DNA of 64,000 bases. It comes from Mycolicibacter virginiensis (GTDB lineage Bacteria; Actinomycetota; Actinomycetes; Mycobacteriales; Mycobacteriaceae). The notes beneath the pieces were generated by a model. The model was not told the origin of the DNA. It did no database searches and worked only from the letters and a program-made list of their open reading frames with translations. The position numbers and the translations under genes are program-made. The DNA is taken from positions 2,170,001 through 2,234,000 of the forward strand of contig NZ_CP092430.2 of assembly GCF_022374935.2 (NCBI RefSeq), written 5' to 3'. Below, one piece after another: positions 27,079 through 41,799 of this stretch. Position 1 is the first letter of the stretch, and each line of letters opens with the position of its first letter.

Positions 27079-28860
27079 TTAGTCAAGGAGCTCCGAGAGC
27101 TCCAACCAACGGCCCTCTTGCTCGGCCACCTCGGCCTCCAGCGCCCGCAGTTCCCGGGTGAGCTCGGCCAGGCCCACATGATCGGACTGGTCAAAGGCGG
27201 CCAGCTCGTGATGCTTGGCCTCGATCTGTTCGGCCAGCCGCGCCAACCGGCGATCGACGGCGGCCAGATCCTTCTGTGCCGCGCGCAGTTCCGCTCCCGA
27301 CAGCGGAACCGGACCGTCGGCAGCCGTGGCCGCGGGCCGCGACACCGGTGCTCGACGGGCCTCGGCGGCCAGCTGCAGGTATTCGTCGACGCCGCCCGGC
27401 AGGTGCCGCAGCCGCCCGTCCAGGATCGCGTACTGGTTGTCGGTCACCCGCTCCAGCAGATACCGGTCATGGGAGACCACGATCAAGGTGCCCGGCCAGG
27501 AGTCCAACAGATCCTCGGTGGCGGTCAGCATGTCGGTGTCGACGTCGTTGGTGGGTTCGTCGAGCACCAGCACGTTCGGCTCGGCGAGCAAGGTGAGCAT
27601 CAACTGCAGCCGCCGCTGCTGCCCGCCGGAGAGCTCGCCCACCCGGGCCGACAGCTGAGCGCTGCCGAACCCGAGTCGCTCCAGCAGCTGCGCGGGCGTC
27701 ATCTCCTTGCCGTCGACCTGGTAGTCGTTGCGCAGCCGGCCCAGCACGTCGGCCACCCGATCTTCGGCGAGGGTCGCCAACTCCGCCGACTGCTGGTCCA
27801 ACATGCCCAGTCGCACCGTCTTGCCGCGCTTGACCCGGCCGCTGTCGGGCACCACCGTGCCGGCGATCAGACCGAGCAGGGTGGATTTCCCGGCGCCGTT
27901 AGCGCCGACGATTCCGGTGCGCTCGCCGGGGCCGATCCGCCATTCGACGTCGCGCAGAACCGGTCTACCGTCGAATGAGACCGTCACATCGAGCAGGTCG
28001 ATGACGTCCTTGCCCAGCCGCGCGGTCGCCAGCTTCATCAGCTCGACTTCGTTGCGCAGCGGCGGAACGTCGGCGATCAGCGCGTTGGCCGCCTCGATGC
28101 GGAACTTCGGTTTGGAGGTGCGGGCCGGTGCCCCACGTCGCAGCCAGGCCAACTCTTTGCGCATGAGGTTCTGCCGCCTGGCCTCACTGGCCGCGGCCAT
28201 CCGGTCGCGCTCCACCCGCTGCAGAACGTATGCCGCGTAGCCGCCCTGGAACGGTTCCACGATGCGGTCGTGCACTTCCCAGGTGGTGGTGGCCACTTCG
28301 TCGAGAAACCACCGGTCGTGGGTGACGACCAGCAGGGCACCGGTACTGCGGGCCCAGCGCTGCTGAAGATGGCGCGCCAGCCAGGTGATGCCTTCCACAT
28401 CGAGGTGGTTGGTCGGCTCGTCGAGGCAGATCACGTCCCATTCGCCGATCAGCAAGGCCGCCAACTGCACTCGTCGCCGTTGCCCTCCGGACAGCCCGGA
28501 GATGGTTGCGTCCCACGAGATATCGGAGACCAAGCCGTCGACCACGTCACGGATTCGCGGGTTGGACGCCCACTCATGGTCGGCCTGATCACCGACCAAC
28601 GCCACCCCCAGCGTGCTGTCGGGATCGAGGGTGTCGGCCTGGTCCAGCAGCCCGACTCGCAGCCCGCTGCGTCGGGTGACGCGGCCCGAATCCGGCGTCG
28701 CGGCGCCGGCCAACAGGCGCAGTAGCGACGATTTTCCGTCGCCGTTGCGCCCGACGATTCCGATCCGGGCGCCGTCGTTCACCCCTAGGGTGACTGAGTC
28801 CAACACCACACCGGTGGGGTACCGCAGGTGAAGGGCCTCAGCTCCGAGCAGGTGTGCCAC
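27079..28860 (-). CDS. ABC-F subfamily ATPase
   Basis: 593 aa from the GTG at 28860; upstream frame to 29391 is antisense to the next gene. Two soluble ABC domains without membrane segments: Walker A GRNGDGKSS and signature LSGGQRRRVQLAALL in the first, GANGAGKST and LSGGQQRRLQLMLTLL in the second, each followed by LDEPTNHLD/LDEPTNDVD. A linker of about 80 residues joins them and a charged coiled coil ends the protein. ABC-F proteins act on ribosomes (translation factors or antibiotic protection). In M. tuberculosis the homologous locus is annotated as two gene halves (Rv1668c/Rv1667c, 'macrolide-transport'); here the frame is intact. Confidence 0.9.
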   Translation of the reverse strand: MAHLLGAEALHLRYPTGVVLDSVTLGVNDGARIGIVGRNGDGKSSLLRLLAGAATPDSGRVTRRSGLRVGLLDQADTLDPDSTLGVALVGDQADHEWASNPRIRDVVDGLVSDISWDATISGLSGGQRRRVQLAALLIGEWDVICLDEPTNHLDVEGITWLARHLQQRWARSTGALLVVTHDRWFLDEVATTTWEVHDRIVEPFQGGYAAYVLQRVERDRMAAASEARRQNLMRKELAWLRRGAPARTSKPKFRIEAANALIADVPPLRNEVELMKLATARLGKDVIDLLDVTVSFDGRPVLRDVEWRIGPGERTGIVGANGAGKSTLLGLIAGTVVPDSGRVKRGKTVRLGMLDQQSAELATLAEDRVADVLGRLRNDYQVDGKEMTPAQLLERLGFGSAQLSARVGELSGGQQRRLQLMLTLLAEPNVLVLDEPTNDVDTDMLTATEDLLDSWPGTLIVVSHDRYLLERVTDNQYAILDGRLRHLPGGVDEYLQLAAEARRAPVSRPAATAADGPVPLSGAELRAAQKDLAAVDRRLARLAEQIEAKHHELAAFDQSDHVGLAELTRELRALEAEVAEQEGRWLELSELLD

Positions 28861-28975
28861 CGCCGCAACGGTACTGCCTGCCCCTGGGCGAATGGTGAAC
28901 CAGCCGGACGAATCGGCCTGATGTGCCAGAATGTGCACGTCATTCCAGGATCGAGCGCAAAGTAGGGGAGCAGCG

Positions 28976-31960
28976 GTGGATCTGAACTTGTCGGCCATTA
29001 CCCGGCCGGTCGAGTGGCTGATGGCCACCGCACAGAACGGCCTGGAAGTTCTGCGCTGGGGCGGCCTCGAGACCGGAACGGTGCCATCGCCGTTCCAAAT
29101 CGTCGAGAGCACCCCGATGTACAAGCTGCGGCGGTATTTCCCGCCGGACAGCCGACCGGGCCAACCGCAGCCCGGGCCGCCGGTGCTGCTGGTGCACCCG
29201 ATGATGATGTCGGCAAACATGTGGGACGTCACCCACGACGAGGGTGCGGTCGGCATTCTGCACGACGCCGGTGTGGACCCGTGGGTGATCGACTTCGGCT
29301 CACCGGACCAGATCGAAGGCGGCATGCGCCGCAATCTGGCCGACCACATCGTCGGCCTGAGCCAGGCCATCGACACCGTCGCCGAGACCACCGGGCGCGA
29401 CGTGCACCTGGCCGGCTACTCCCAGGGCGGCATGTTCGCCTATCAGACCGGGGCATACCGGCATTCGAAGAACATCGCCAGCATCATCGCGTTCGGTTCG
29501 CCGGTCGACACCCTGGCCGCGCTGCCGATGGGGCTGCCGCCCAATCTGGCCTCCGGTGTCGCCGGCTTCATGGCCGACCATGTCTTCAACCGGCTCGACA
29601 TCTCGGGATGGCAGGCGCGCCTGGGCTTCCAGATGATGGACCCGCTCAAGACGGCGAAGGCGCGGATGGACTTCCTGCGCCAGCTGCACGACCGCGAGGC
29701 CCTGCTGCCGCGCGAGGCGCAGCGCCGCTTCTTGGAGTCCGAGGGCTGGATCGCCTGGTCGGGTCCGGCGATCTCCGAGCTGCTCAAGCAGTTCATCGCC
29801 CACAACCGGATGATGACCGGTGGTTTCGCCATCAACGGGCAGCTGGTCACCCTCACCGACATCACCTGCCCGGTGCTGGCATTCGTCGGCGAGGTCGATG
29901 ACATCGGCCAGCCGGCGGCGGTCCGCGGGATCCGCCGCGCGGCTCCCGACGCCAAGGTCTTCGAATACCTGCTGCGGGCAGGTCACTTCGGCCTGGTGGT
30001 GGGTTCCAAGGCCGCCGAACTGACCTGGCCGACCGTGGCGCGCTGGGTGCTGTGGCAGTCCGGGATGGGCCCGCAGCCGGCGGGGGTGGCGTTGATGTCC
30101 GCGCAGCCTTCCGAAGGCGCCAAGCGCGGCGTCGCGATGACGTCGCGGATCGCCCACGGGCTGGGTGAGGCCTCCGAGGTCGCGCTGACGCTGGCGCGCG
30201 GCGCCGCGGACGCCATGGTGGCGGCGCAGAAATCGGTGCGCACCATGGCCGTTGAGACCGCGCGCACCCTGCCCCGGCTGGCCCGGCTCGGACAGATCAA
30301 CGACCACACCCGAATCTCGTTGGGCCGCATCATCGATGAGCAGGCCGCCGACTCGCCCGACGGCGAATTCCTGTTGTTCGACGGGCGAGTGCACACCTAC
30401 GAGGCGGTCAACAAGCGCATCGACAACGTCGTCCGCGGCCTGATCGACGTCGGCGTGCGCCAAGGCGTCCACGTCGGCGTGCTGATGGCCACCCGGCCCA
30501 GCGCCCTGGTCGCGATCGCGGCGCTGTCCCGGCTGGGCGCGGTCGCCGTACTGATGCCGACCGACGGCGACCTGCTGCCCGCGGCTCGCCTGGGCGGCAT
30601 CTCCGACATCATCGTCGACCCCGAGACCCTGGAGCTGGCCGGCGCGGCCGCCCGCGAACTGGACTGCCAGGTACTGGTGCTCGGCGGCGGTGAAGCCCGC
30701 GACCTGGACCTGCCCACCGACATCGACGTCGTCGACATGGAACAGATCGACCCCGACGCCGTCGAACTTCCCGGCTGGTACCGGCCGAACCCGGGCTTCG
30801 CCCGCGACCTGGCGTTCGTGGCCTTCGGCAACGCGGCCGGCGAGCTGGTGGCCAAGCAGATCACCAACTTCCGCTGGGCGCTCTCGGCGTTCGGCACCGC
30901 ATCGACAGCGGCGCTGGGCCCCAACGACACCGTCTACTGCCTTACGCCGCTGCACCATGAATCCGGGCTACTGGTCAGCCTCGGCGGCGCCGTCGTCGGC
31001 GGTGCCCGCATCGCCCTGTCGCGCGGCCTGAACCCGGACCGGTTCGTCGCCGAGGTGCGCCAGTACGGCGTCAGCGTGGTGTCCTACACCTGGGCGATGC
31101 TCGGCGAGGTCATCGACGATCCGAACTTCGTCTTGCAGGGCAACCACCCCGTTCGGCTGTTCATCGGTTCCGGAATGCCCGTCGGCCTGTGGAACCGGGT
31201 CACCGAGGTGTTCGCCCCGGCCCACGTCGTCGAGTTCTTCGCCACCAAGGACGGTCAGGCCGTGCTGGCCAACGTCTCTGGCGCCAAGGTCGGCAGCAAG
31301 GGGCGCCCGCTGCCCGGAGCGGTGGATGTGGAACTGGCCGCCTACGACTGCGATCACGACCTGATCCTGGAAGACGACCGAGGTTTCGTGCGGGTCGCCG
31401 AGACCGACGAAGTCGGTGTGCTGCTGGCCAAACCCCGTGGACCGATCGACCCGTCGGCCTCGGTCAAGCGGGGCGTGTTCGCGCCGGCCGACACCTGGAT
31501 TTCCACGGAGTTCCTGTTCCGGCGCGACGCCGACGGCGACTACTGGCTGGTCGGCGGGCGCGCATCCAGCGTCCGCACCGATCGCGGGATCGCGTTCCCG
31601 GTGGTCATCACCGATGCCCTGGGCGCCGTCACCGGCGTCGATCTGGCGGTCACCTATCGGGTGCCGACCGAGGGGGCGGACCTGGTGGTGTCGGCGGTGA
31701 CGGTGCAGCCGGGTGCCTCGGTGACCGCTGCCGACCTCAGCGAGGCGGTGGCCGCGCTTCCCTCCGGTGTCGGTCCCGATGTCATCCACCTGGTGCCCAA
31801 CCTGTCACTGAGCACGGTGTACCGCCCGGTGGTGGGTGCGCTGCGCGAGACCGGGCTGCCCAAGGCCGGACGCAACGCCTGGTACTTCGATGCCAGCACC
31901 CGGCAGTTCAAACGGTTGACGGCCGCGGTGCGCGCCGAACTGGCCGGTGGTCGCCCGTGA
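28976..31960 (+). CDS. Bifunctional alpha/beta hydrolase - acyl-CoA synthetase (Rv1683-like)
   Basis: 994 aa, GTG at 28976 after GGGGAG. The first half resembles PHA synthase-type hydrolases: PVLLVHPMMMSANMWD near 60 and the nucleophile elbow AGYSQGGMF near 142, with Ser rather than the Cys of true PHA synthases; GHFGLVVGSKA near 335 holds the likely His. The second half (about 450-994) is an AMP-forming ligase fold (FLLFDGRVHTYEAVNKRID, and YWLVGGRASSVRTDRG for the C-terminal subdomain), with a degenerate P-loop region. The Rv1683/BCG1721 counterpart has been described as a lipase plus fatty-acyl-CoA synthase in triacylglycerol metabolism. The stop overlaps the next start by 4 nt. Confidence 0.88.
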   Translation: MDLNLSAITRPVEWLMATAQNGLEVLRWGGLETGTVPSPFQIVESTPMYKLRRYFPPDSRPGQPQPGPPVLLVHPMMMSANMWDVTHDEGAVGILHDAGVDPWVIDFGSPDQIEGGMRRNLADHIVGLSQAIDTVAETTGRDVHLAGYSQGGMFAYQTGAYRHSKNIASIIAFGSPVDTLAALPMGLPPNLASGVAGFMADHVFNRLDISGWQARLGFQMMDPLKTAKARMDFLRQLHDREALLPREAQRRFLESEGWIAWSGPAISELLKQFIAHNRMMTGGFAINGQLVTLTDITCPVLAFVGEVDDIGQPAAVRGIRRAAPDAKVFEYLLRAGHFGLVVGSKAAELTWPTVARWVLWQSGMGPQPAGVALMSAQPSEGAKRGVAMTSRIAHGLGEASEVALTLARGAADAMVAAQKSVRTMAVETARTLPRLARLGQINDHTRISLGRIIDEQAADSPDGEFLLFDGRVHTYEAVNKRIDNVVRGLIDVGVRQGVHVGVLMATRPSALVAIAALSRLGAVAVLMPTDGDLLPAARLGGISDIIVDPETLELAGAAARELDCQVLVLGGGEARDLDLPTDIDVVDMEQIDPDAVELPGWYRPNPGFARDLAFVAFGNAAGELVAKQITNFRWALSAFGTASTAALGPNDTVYCLTPLHHESGLLVSLGGAVVGGARIALSRGLNPDRFVAEVRQYGVSVVSYTWAMLGEVIDDPNFVLQGNHPVRLFIGSGMPVGLWNRVTEVFAPAHVVEFFATKDGQAVLANVSGAKVGSKGRPLPGAVDVELAAYDCDHDLILEDDRGFVRVAETDEVGVLLAKPRGPIDPSASVKRGVFAPADTWISTEFLFRRDADGDYWLVGGRASSVRTDRGIAFPVVITDALGAVTGVDLAVTYRVPTEGADLVVSAVTVQPGASVTAADLSEAVAALPSGVGPDVIHLVPNLSLSTVYRPVVGALRETGLPKAGRNAWYFDASTRQFKRLTAAVRAELAGGRP

Positions 31961-32181
31961 TCGACCAAGACCTGCTGGACATCCTGGTCTGTCCGGCCGA
32001 CCGCGGCCCGCTGCTGTTGGTGCAGCGTAGCGGTGCTGATGCGCTCTACAACCCGCGCTTGCATCGGGCCTACCGCATCGACGACGACATTCCGGTGCTG
32101 CTGATCGACGAGGCCGAATCCGTCAACGAGGACGAGCACGCCCTGCTCATAGACCAAGCGGGCCCGGCAGATCCCCAGTGA
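31957..32181 (+). CDS. Trm112-family small protein
   Basis: 74 aa, GTG start in a GTGA overlap with the upstream ligase gene, so the two are co-translated. LLDILVCPADRGPLLLV and YRIDDDIPVLLIDEA are the conserved halves of the Trm112/YcaR fold. Only one Cys remains, so no zinc site is expected. In eukaryotes Trm112 activates methyltransferases; in mycobacteria the role is unknown. Equivalent to Rv1684. Its 3' end overlaps the convergent tetR gene by 35 bp. Confidence 0.85.
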   Translation: MIDQDLLDILVCPADRGPLLLVQRSGADALYNPRLHRAYRIDDDIPVLLIDEAESVNEDEHALLIDQAGPADPQ

Positions 32182-32767
32182 GATAACGCTGCAGGGTCGG
32201 GGCGATCATCGCCACCACCTGCTGCGCCGGCAGTGAGGCGATCGGCTCCAGCCCGATGATGTAGCGGGCGACCACGACGCCCATCAACTGACTGGCGGCG
32301 AACTCGGCGCGCAGGACGCCGGTTCCTGACGGTTCGTCGATTCGCGGGGCGAGCTCGGCGATCACGATGTCCCGGAAGAACGACCGAGCCAGTGGCACCT
32401 CGGTCCCGGTGAGCATGGAGCGTAACGCCGCAATCAGTCCGGTGCCGGCCTGCGAATCCCACAGTGGCAGCAGCAGTTCGGGCAGGGTGCGCCCGAGTAC
32501 CTCGACCGGTGTCTCGCGCAGCGGCCCCAGCACCGTCATCGGATCGATCGGCAGCTCGACCGCGGCGGCGAACAGCTGCTGCTTGGTGCCGTGGTAGTGG
32601 TGCACCAGCGCCGCGTCGACGCCCGCCGCGGCGGCCACCGCTCGGATTGAGGTGTTCGCGAAACCATTGCGGGCGAACAAGTCTCGGGCCGCCGTCAGGA
32701 TCTTGTCTCGGTTGTCGGAGGCGCCCGACGGGCGGCCCGGCTTACGGCTGTTTGATGCGGTGGCCAT
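32147..32767 (-). CDS. TetR-family regulator
   Basis: 206 aa, ATG at 32767. The N-terminal helix-turn-helix is typical: RDKILTAARDLFARNGFANTSIRAVAAAAGVDAALVHHYHGTKQQLF (about 20-66, described by its ends). The ligand-binding part has the TetR C-terminal layout common in actinobacteria. It is the last gene of an ATPase-permease-TetR operon (Rv1687c-Rv1685c order) and shares one base (TGATG) with the permease stop. It probably represses this exporter operon; a near-palindrome at 34266-34281 is a candidate operator. Confidence 0.92.
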   Translation of the reverse strand: MATASNSRKPGRPSGASDNRDKILTAARDLFARNGFANTSIRAVAAAAGVDAALVHHYHGTKQQLFAAAVELPIDPMTVLGPLRETPVEVLGRTLPELLLPLWDSQAGTGLIAALRSMLTGTEVPLARSFFRDIVIAELAPRIDEPSGTGVLRAEFAASQLMGVVVARYIIGLEPIASLPAQQVVAMIAPTLQRYLTGDLPGPLGL

Positions 32768-33534
32768 CACGGCGTCCGTCGCCGCAGGGTGACCGCGGCC
32801 AGTCCCAGTGCCGCGACCGCGAACGCCAGCACGATGACGATGTCGCGCACCGCGACACCGGTCAGTTCCGGGTGGGTGCCCACCTGCTGCAGCGCTTCGA
32901 GGGCGTAGCTGGCCGGCATCGCGTTGCTCACCCACTGCAGCCACTCGGGCATCGCCGCGCGCGGCACGATGATTCCGGCCAGCAACAGCTGCGGCACCAT
33001 CACCAGCGGAATGAACTGCACGGCCTGAAATTCGGTGCGGGCGAACGCGCTGCACAGCAGCCCCAGGCCGACACCGAGCATCGCGTTGATGATCGCGATC
33101 CCGAACACCCAGGCCGGGCTGCCCACGGTGTGGAAATCCAGCAGCCAGAACGCGACAACACACGCCAGGCTGGCCTGGGCGGCCGCGGCGATCGAGAACG
33201 CCGTCCCGTAGGCGGCGAGCAGGTCGACCCGGCGCAGCGGGGTGGTCAAGATGCGCTCCAGGGTTCCCGATGCGCGTTCGCGCTGCATGGTGATCGCGGT
33301 GATGACGAACATCAGAAACAGCGGGAACAGTCCCAGCAGGATTAGACAGGCGGCATTGAACGGCGACGGGGTGCCCGGCGGGTGCACGGCGCCCGAGAAC
33401 ATGAAGTACATCAGCGTGATGACCAGGCTGGGCACAGCCAAGATCATCGCGACACTGCGGTGATCACCGGCGAGTTGGCGCAGGATTCGCAGCGTGGTGG
33501 CCACGAAGGGCCGCAGCTGCAGGAATCCGGTCAC
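32767..33534 (-). CDS. ABC-2 type transporter permease
   Basis: 255 aa from a GTG at 33534 that overlaps the ATPase stop (GTGA). Six hydrophobic segments are visible, including SVAMILAVPSLVITLMYFMF, ACLILLGLFPLFLMFVITAI and DIVIVLAFAVAALGLAAVTL. RERASGTLERILTTPLRRVDLLAAY between segments 2 and 3 is the conserved ABC-2 coupling region. It pairs with the adjacent ATPase to form an exporter, probably for a drug or lipid; the substrate is unknown. Equivalent to Rv1686c. Confidence 0.9.
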   Translation of the reverse strand: MTGFLQLRPFVATTLRILRQLAGDHRSVAMILAVPSLVITLMYFMFSGAVHPPGTPSPFNAACLILLGLFPLFLMFVITAITMQRERASGTLERILTTPLRRVDLLAAYGTAFSIAAAAQASLACVVAFWLLDFHTVGSPAWVFGIAIINAMLGVGLGLLCSAFARTEFQAVQFIPLVMVPQLLLAGIIVPRAAMPEWLQWVSNAMPASYALEALQQVGTHPELTGVAVRDIVIVLAFAVAALGLAAVTLRRRTP

Positions 33535-34289
33535 CCGGCTCGGGGCGCGGTGGTGCGCCGGATGATGGACAGGAACGCTTCCTCCATCGACGAACATCCG
33601 GTCTCCTCTCGCAGTCGTCTCGGGGTGGTACGCGCCAGCAGCCAGCCCTCGCGCATCAGCAGCAGATCGCCGCAGTGGTCGGCCTCGTCCATCACATGAC
33701 TGGACACCAGCAATGTGGTGCCGCGCCGGGCCAACGCCGAGAACTGCTGCCAGAGCTCGGCGCGCAGCACCGGGTCCAGGCCGATCGTCGGCTCGTCGAG
33801 CACGAGCAGGTCCGGCCGGCCGACCAGGGCGCAGGCCAGCGAGACCCGGGCGCGCTGGCCGCCGGACAGGTTGGCGCAGTAGTCGCCGTGGTGCTTGCGC
33901 AGGTCCACCGCCTCGATCGCGTCGTCCGCGTCGCGTGCGTCCACGCCGGCGAGTGCGGCGAAGTACCGCACGTTGTCGATCACCCGCAGGTCGTCGTAGA
34001 TGGTGGCCTGCTGTGGCATGTAGCCGACCCGGTGGCGTAGTACGGGGGAGCCGGCCGGACTGCCCAGCACCTCTACTCGGCCGTCGGTGATCAGTTGAGT
34101 ACCGACGATGCAGCGCATCAGGGTGGTCTTTCCACAGCCAGACGGCCCGAGCAGGCCGGTGATTGTGCCTGGGGCGATCTGTACCGAGAGGTCGTGCAGT
34201 ACCGGCCGCTTGCCGCGCACCACCCTCAGGTGATCGATCGCGACGGCCGGGCCCGACCCCGAGAATTCATCACGCGATGAAATCATCAT
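33531..34289 (-). CDS. ABC transporter ATP-binding protein
   Basis: 252 aa from the ATG at 34289 (a second ATG follows at once, and the frame is open to 34325). Walker A is LLGPSGCGKTT near 48, the Q-loop GYMPQQATIYDDL near 88, signature LSGGQRARVSLACAL near 141 and Walker B DLLVLDEPTIGLDP near 161. SSHVMDEADHC contains the H-loop. It powers the ABC-2 permease encoded directly downstream; the operon ends with its TetR regulator. Equivalent to Rv1687c. Confidence 0.92.
   Translation of the reverse strand: MMISSRDEFSGSGPAVAIDHLRVVRGKRPVLHDLSVQIAPGTITGLLGPSGCGKTTLMRCIVGTQLITDGRVEVLGSPAGSPVLRHRVGYMPQQATIYDDLRVIDNVRYFAALAGVDARDADDAIEAVDLRKHHGDYCANLSGGQRARVSLACALVGRPDLLVLDEPTIGLDPVLRAELWQQFSALARRGTTLLVSSHVMDEADHCGDLLLMREGWLLARTTPRRLREETGCSSMEEAFLSIIRRTTAPRAG
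34266..34281. promoter_or_regulatory. Near-palindrome at the exporter operon start
   Basis: TTCATCACGCGATGAA is symmetric except for the central A/C pair. It lies within the first codons of the ATPase gene. It is the best operator candidate for the TetR regulator at the end of this operon, but symmetry within coding sequence may be chance. Confidence 0.3.
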
Positions 34290-34360
34290 GCGTTGAATAA
34301 TCGGCGCGGCGCGACGCCCTGTCAAGGGGCGGGAGCGGTCTCAAGGCAGAATCTCCCAGC

Positions 34361-34972
34361 GTGAGTGCTGCCCGGCTTGCCGTGGATCCGGTCGCGGCTG
34401 CCCAGCGGTTGCTCGGCGCCACCCTCACCTGCCGCGGCGTGGAGGCGACGATCGTCGAAGTGGAGGCCTACGGCGGCGTACCGAACGGTCCCTGGCCGGA
34501 CCCGGCGGCGCATTCCTTCCGCGGACCCACCCCGCGCAACACCGTGATGTTCGGCCCGCCCGGGCACCTGTACACCTACCGCAGCTACGGCATGCACATC
34601 TGCGCCAACGTGGTCTGCGGCCCGGACGGGACGGCCGCTGCGGTGCTGCTGCGGGCGGCGGTGATCGACGAGGGCAAGCCGCTGGTTCAGGCCCGCCGCG
34701 GTGACGCCGTACCGGAGGTGGCATTGGCCCGCGGCCCGGGCAATCTCTGCTCCGCCTTGGGAATCACCATGGAAGACAACGGAATCGACTTGTTCGATCC
34801 GCGCAGCCCGGTGCGGCTGCAGCTCGGCGGGACGATGCCGGCGCAGACCGGACCTCGAGTGGGCGTCAGTCAGGCCGCCGACCGTCCGTGGCGATTGTGG
34901 GCGCCCGGGATACCCGAGGTTTCGGCGTACCGACGCAGCCCGCGGGCACCGGCGCCCGGCGCCTCGGACTGA
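34361..34972 (+). CDS. mpg: DNA-3-methyladenine glycosylase
   Basis: 203 aa, GTG at 34361. It excises alkylated purines in base-excision repair, using the AAG/Mpg fold. IVEVEAYGG near 30-38 holds the catalytic Glu, [26 protein letters not shown] near 53-78 (given by its ends) lines the damaged-base pocket, and [14 protein letters not shown] near 119 is the other conserved block. The order mpg-tyrS matches Rv1688-Rv1689. 17 bp separate it from tyrS. Confidence 0.93.
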   Translation: MSAARLAVDPVAAAQRLLGATLTCRGVEATIVEVEAYGGVPNGPWPDPAAHSFRGPTPRNTVMFGPPGHLYTYRSYGMHICANVVCGPDGTAAAVLLRAAVIDEGKPLVQARRGDAVPEVALARGPGNLCSALGITMEDNGIDLFDPRSPVRLQLGGTMPAQTGPRVGVSQAADRPWRLWAPGIPEVSAYRRSPRAPAPGASD

Positions 34973-34989
34973 TCCGGGAAAATCAACCC

Positions 34990-36258
34990 ATGCCGACGAC
35001 GATTCTCGACGAGCTGACCTGGCGCGGGCTGATCGCCCAGTCGACTGACCTGGACGCCCTGACCACCGATGTGACGGGCGGGCCGATCACGGTCTATGCC
35101 GGATTCGACCCGACCGCGCCCAGCCTGCATGCCGGAAACCTGGTGCCGCTGCTGGCGTTGCGCCGATTCCAGCGGGCCGGACACCGGCCCATCGTGTTGG
35201 CCGGCGGTGCCACCGGACTCATCGGCGACCCTCGAGACAGTGGCGAGCGGACCCTGAACACCGCCGACACCGTGGCCGAGTGGTCCGAGCGGATCCGCGG
35301 GCAGCTGGAGCGCTTCGTCGATTTCGACGACGGCCCGACCGGTGCCGTGGTGGTCAACAACCTGGACTGGACCGCCCCGCTGTCGGCGGTGGAATTCCTG
35401 CGTGACGTGGGCAAACACTTCTCGGTCAACGTGATGCTCGACCGTGACACCATCCGGCGCCGCCTCGATGAGGGTATCTCCTACACCGAGTTCAGCTACA
35501 TGCTCCTTCAGGCCAACGACTACGTGCAGCTGCATCAGCGGTACGGCTGTTCGCTGCAGATCGGCGGTTCCGATCAGTGGGGCAACATCATCGCCGGGGT
35601 CCGACTGGTGCGCCAGAAACTGGGAGCGACCGTGCACGCGTTGACCGTGCCGTTGGTCACCGCCGCCGACGGCACCAAGTTCGGCAAGTCCACCGGTGGC
35701 GGCAGCCTGTGGCTGGACCCGGAGATGACCAGCCCGTACGCCTGGTACCAGTACTTTTTCAACACCGCGGACGCCGACGTGATCCGCTACCTGCGCTGGT
35801 TCACCTTCCTGTCCGCCGAGGAGCTGGCCGCGCTGGAGGAAGCGACCGCCGAGCGCCCGCACGAGCGGGCCGCCCAACGCACGTTGGCCCGGGAGTTCAC
35901 CACCTTGGTGCACGGGGAAGCGGCCACCGAGGCGGTGGAGCTTGCCAGCCAGGCGCTGTTCGGCCGGGGTGAACTGACCCGTTTGGACGAGTCCACCCTG
36001 ACCGCGGCCCTGCAGGAGACCTCGGTGGCGCAGCTGGAGCCCGGCGCCGCCGACGGAATTGTCGACCTTTTGGTCGCCACCGGTCTGTCGGCAAGCCGGG
36101 GCGCGGCCCGGCGCACTATCGGCGAGGGCGGCGTCTCGGTGAACAACGTTCGCGTCGACAGCGAGGAATGGACACCGCAGCCCGAGAATTTCCTGCATGG
36201 CCGGTGGTTGGTGTTGCGCCGCGGTAAGCGCAACGTGGCGGGTATTGAGCGGGTCTAG
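34990..36258 (+). CDS. tyrS: Tyrosine-tRNA ligase
   Basis: 422 aa from the ATG at 34990; upstream open frame lies in mpg. Class I synthetase charging tRNA-Tyr. The HIGH motif appears as [11 protein letters not shown] near 45, the KMSKS loop as KFGKSTGGG near 231, and a C-terminal S4 domain (from about 355, [21 protein letters not shown]) binds the tRNA. The rRNA operon starts downstream on the same strand, the position called rrnB in mycobacteria. Confidence 0.97.
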   Translation: MPTTILDELTWRGLIAQSTDLDALTTDVTGGPITVYAGFDPTAPSLHAGNLVPLLALRRFQRAGHRPIVLAGGATGLIGDPRDSGERTLNTADTVAEWSERIRGQLERFVDFDDGPTGAVVVNNLDWTAPLSAVEFLRDVGKHFSVNVMLDRDTIRRRLDEGISYTEFSYMLLQANDYVQLHQRYGCSLQIGGSDQWGNIIAGVRLVRQKLGATVHALTVPLVTAADGTKFGKSTGGGSLWLDPEMTSPYAWYQYFFNTADADVIRYLRWFTFLSAEELAALEEATAERPHERAAQRTLAREFTTLVHGEAATEAVELASQALFGRGELTRLDESTLTAALQETSVAQLEPGAADGIVDLLVATGLSASRGAARRTIGEGGVSVNNVRVDSEEWTPQPENFLHGRWLVLRRGKRNVAGIERV

Positions 36259-36322
36259 TGAGGGGCTCGCGGGCGGGCCGTCGGCACAGGTTGATCTTGA
36301 AAAATCATCCTGACCAGCGGAT

Positions 36323-36351
36323 TTGACTCTAAGATTCCCCTCGCGTAACTT
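36323..36351 (+). promoter_or_regulatory. rrnB promoter
   Basis: TTGACT (36323-36328), 17 bp, then TAACTT (36346-36351): the best sigma-A-type promoter in the tyrS-16S interval, about 280 bp upstream of mature 16S. The interval 36259-36632 holds no gene, only promoter and leader. Confidence 0.65.
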
Positions 36352-36445
36352 AATCCACGTCGCAGGGAGCGCCGGAAACGGAAGCCCCAGAGACACCCCG
36401 GAGAGATTCGAGAGAATCGCGACGGATTCTGACTGTCCGCAAGGC

Positions 36446-36475
36446 CTGCAAGCGGTTAAACACCGCGGGTAGACT
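36446..36475 (+). promoter_or_regulatory. Possible second rrnB promoter
   Basis: CTGCAA, 18 bp, TAGACT (36470-36475). The -35 is poor but the -10 is good and its position just ahead of boxA is usual for a proximal rrn promoter. Confidence 0.35.
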
Positions 36476-36492
36476 GCGCTCTCAGTCGGGCG

Positions 36493-36512
36493 TGTTGTTT
36501 GAGAACTCAATA
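36493..36512 (+). promoter_or_regulatory. rrn leader boxA antitermination element
   Basis: TGTTGTTTGAGAACTCAATA matches the boxA-type leader sequence of actinobacterial and Bacillus rrn operons (TGTTCTTTGAAAACT...). It recruits NusB/NusE to prevent early termination in rRNA. Confidence 0.7.
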
Positions 36513-36632
36513 GTGTGTTTGGTGGTTTTTGTTTGTTGTTGTTTTTGCCATGCCTTCGGCGCCCCGTGTTGGGGGTGTGGTGTTTTTTTGATGTCAGTTT
36601 TTGACTGATGTTTTGGGATTGTTTCCAAATGG

Positions 36633-41655
<5,023 letters not shown>

Positions 41656-41799
41656 ACACAAAGAAACAAACGTGTTGCCCGCAACCACACCACAAAACAC
41701 TTAAAGACCCACACCCCACCACCAAACACAAACTTGGTGACCCGAGTGAACCACCCCCACACCAGGGGGCCGTTCACCACACAGGAAAAGAAAATAGAG
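41656..41799 (+). other. 23S-5S spacer
   Basis: About 144 nt with the 3' arm of the pre-23S processing stem (AAGAAACAAA, 41661-41670) and no gene. Confidence 0.7.

Noticed and set aside
26824..27978. 384-aa plus-strand frame over the ABC-F gene
   Set aside because: Gln/Arg-rich antisense translation; the minus strand carries all ABC motifs.
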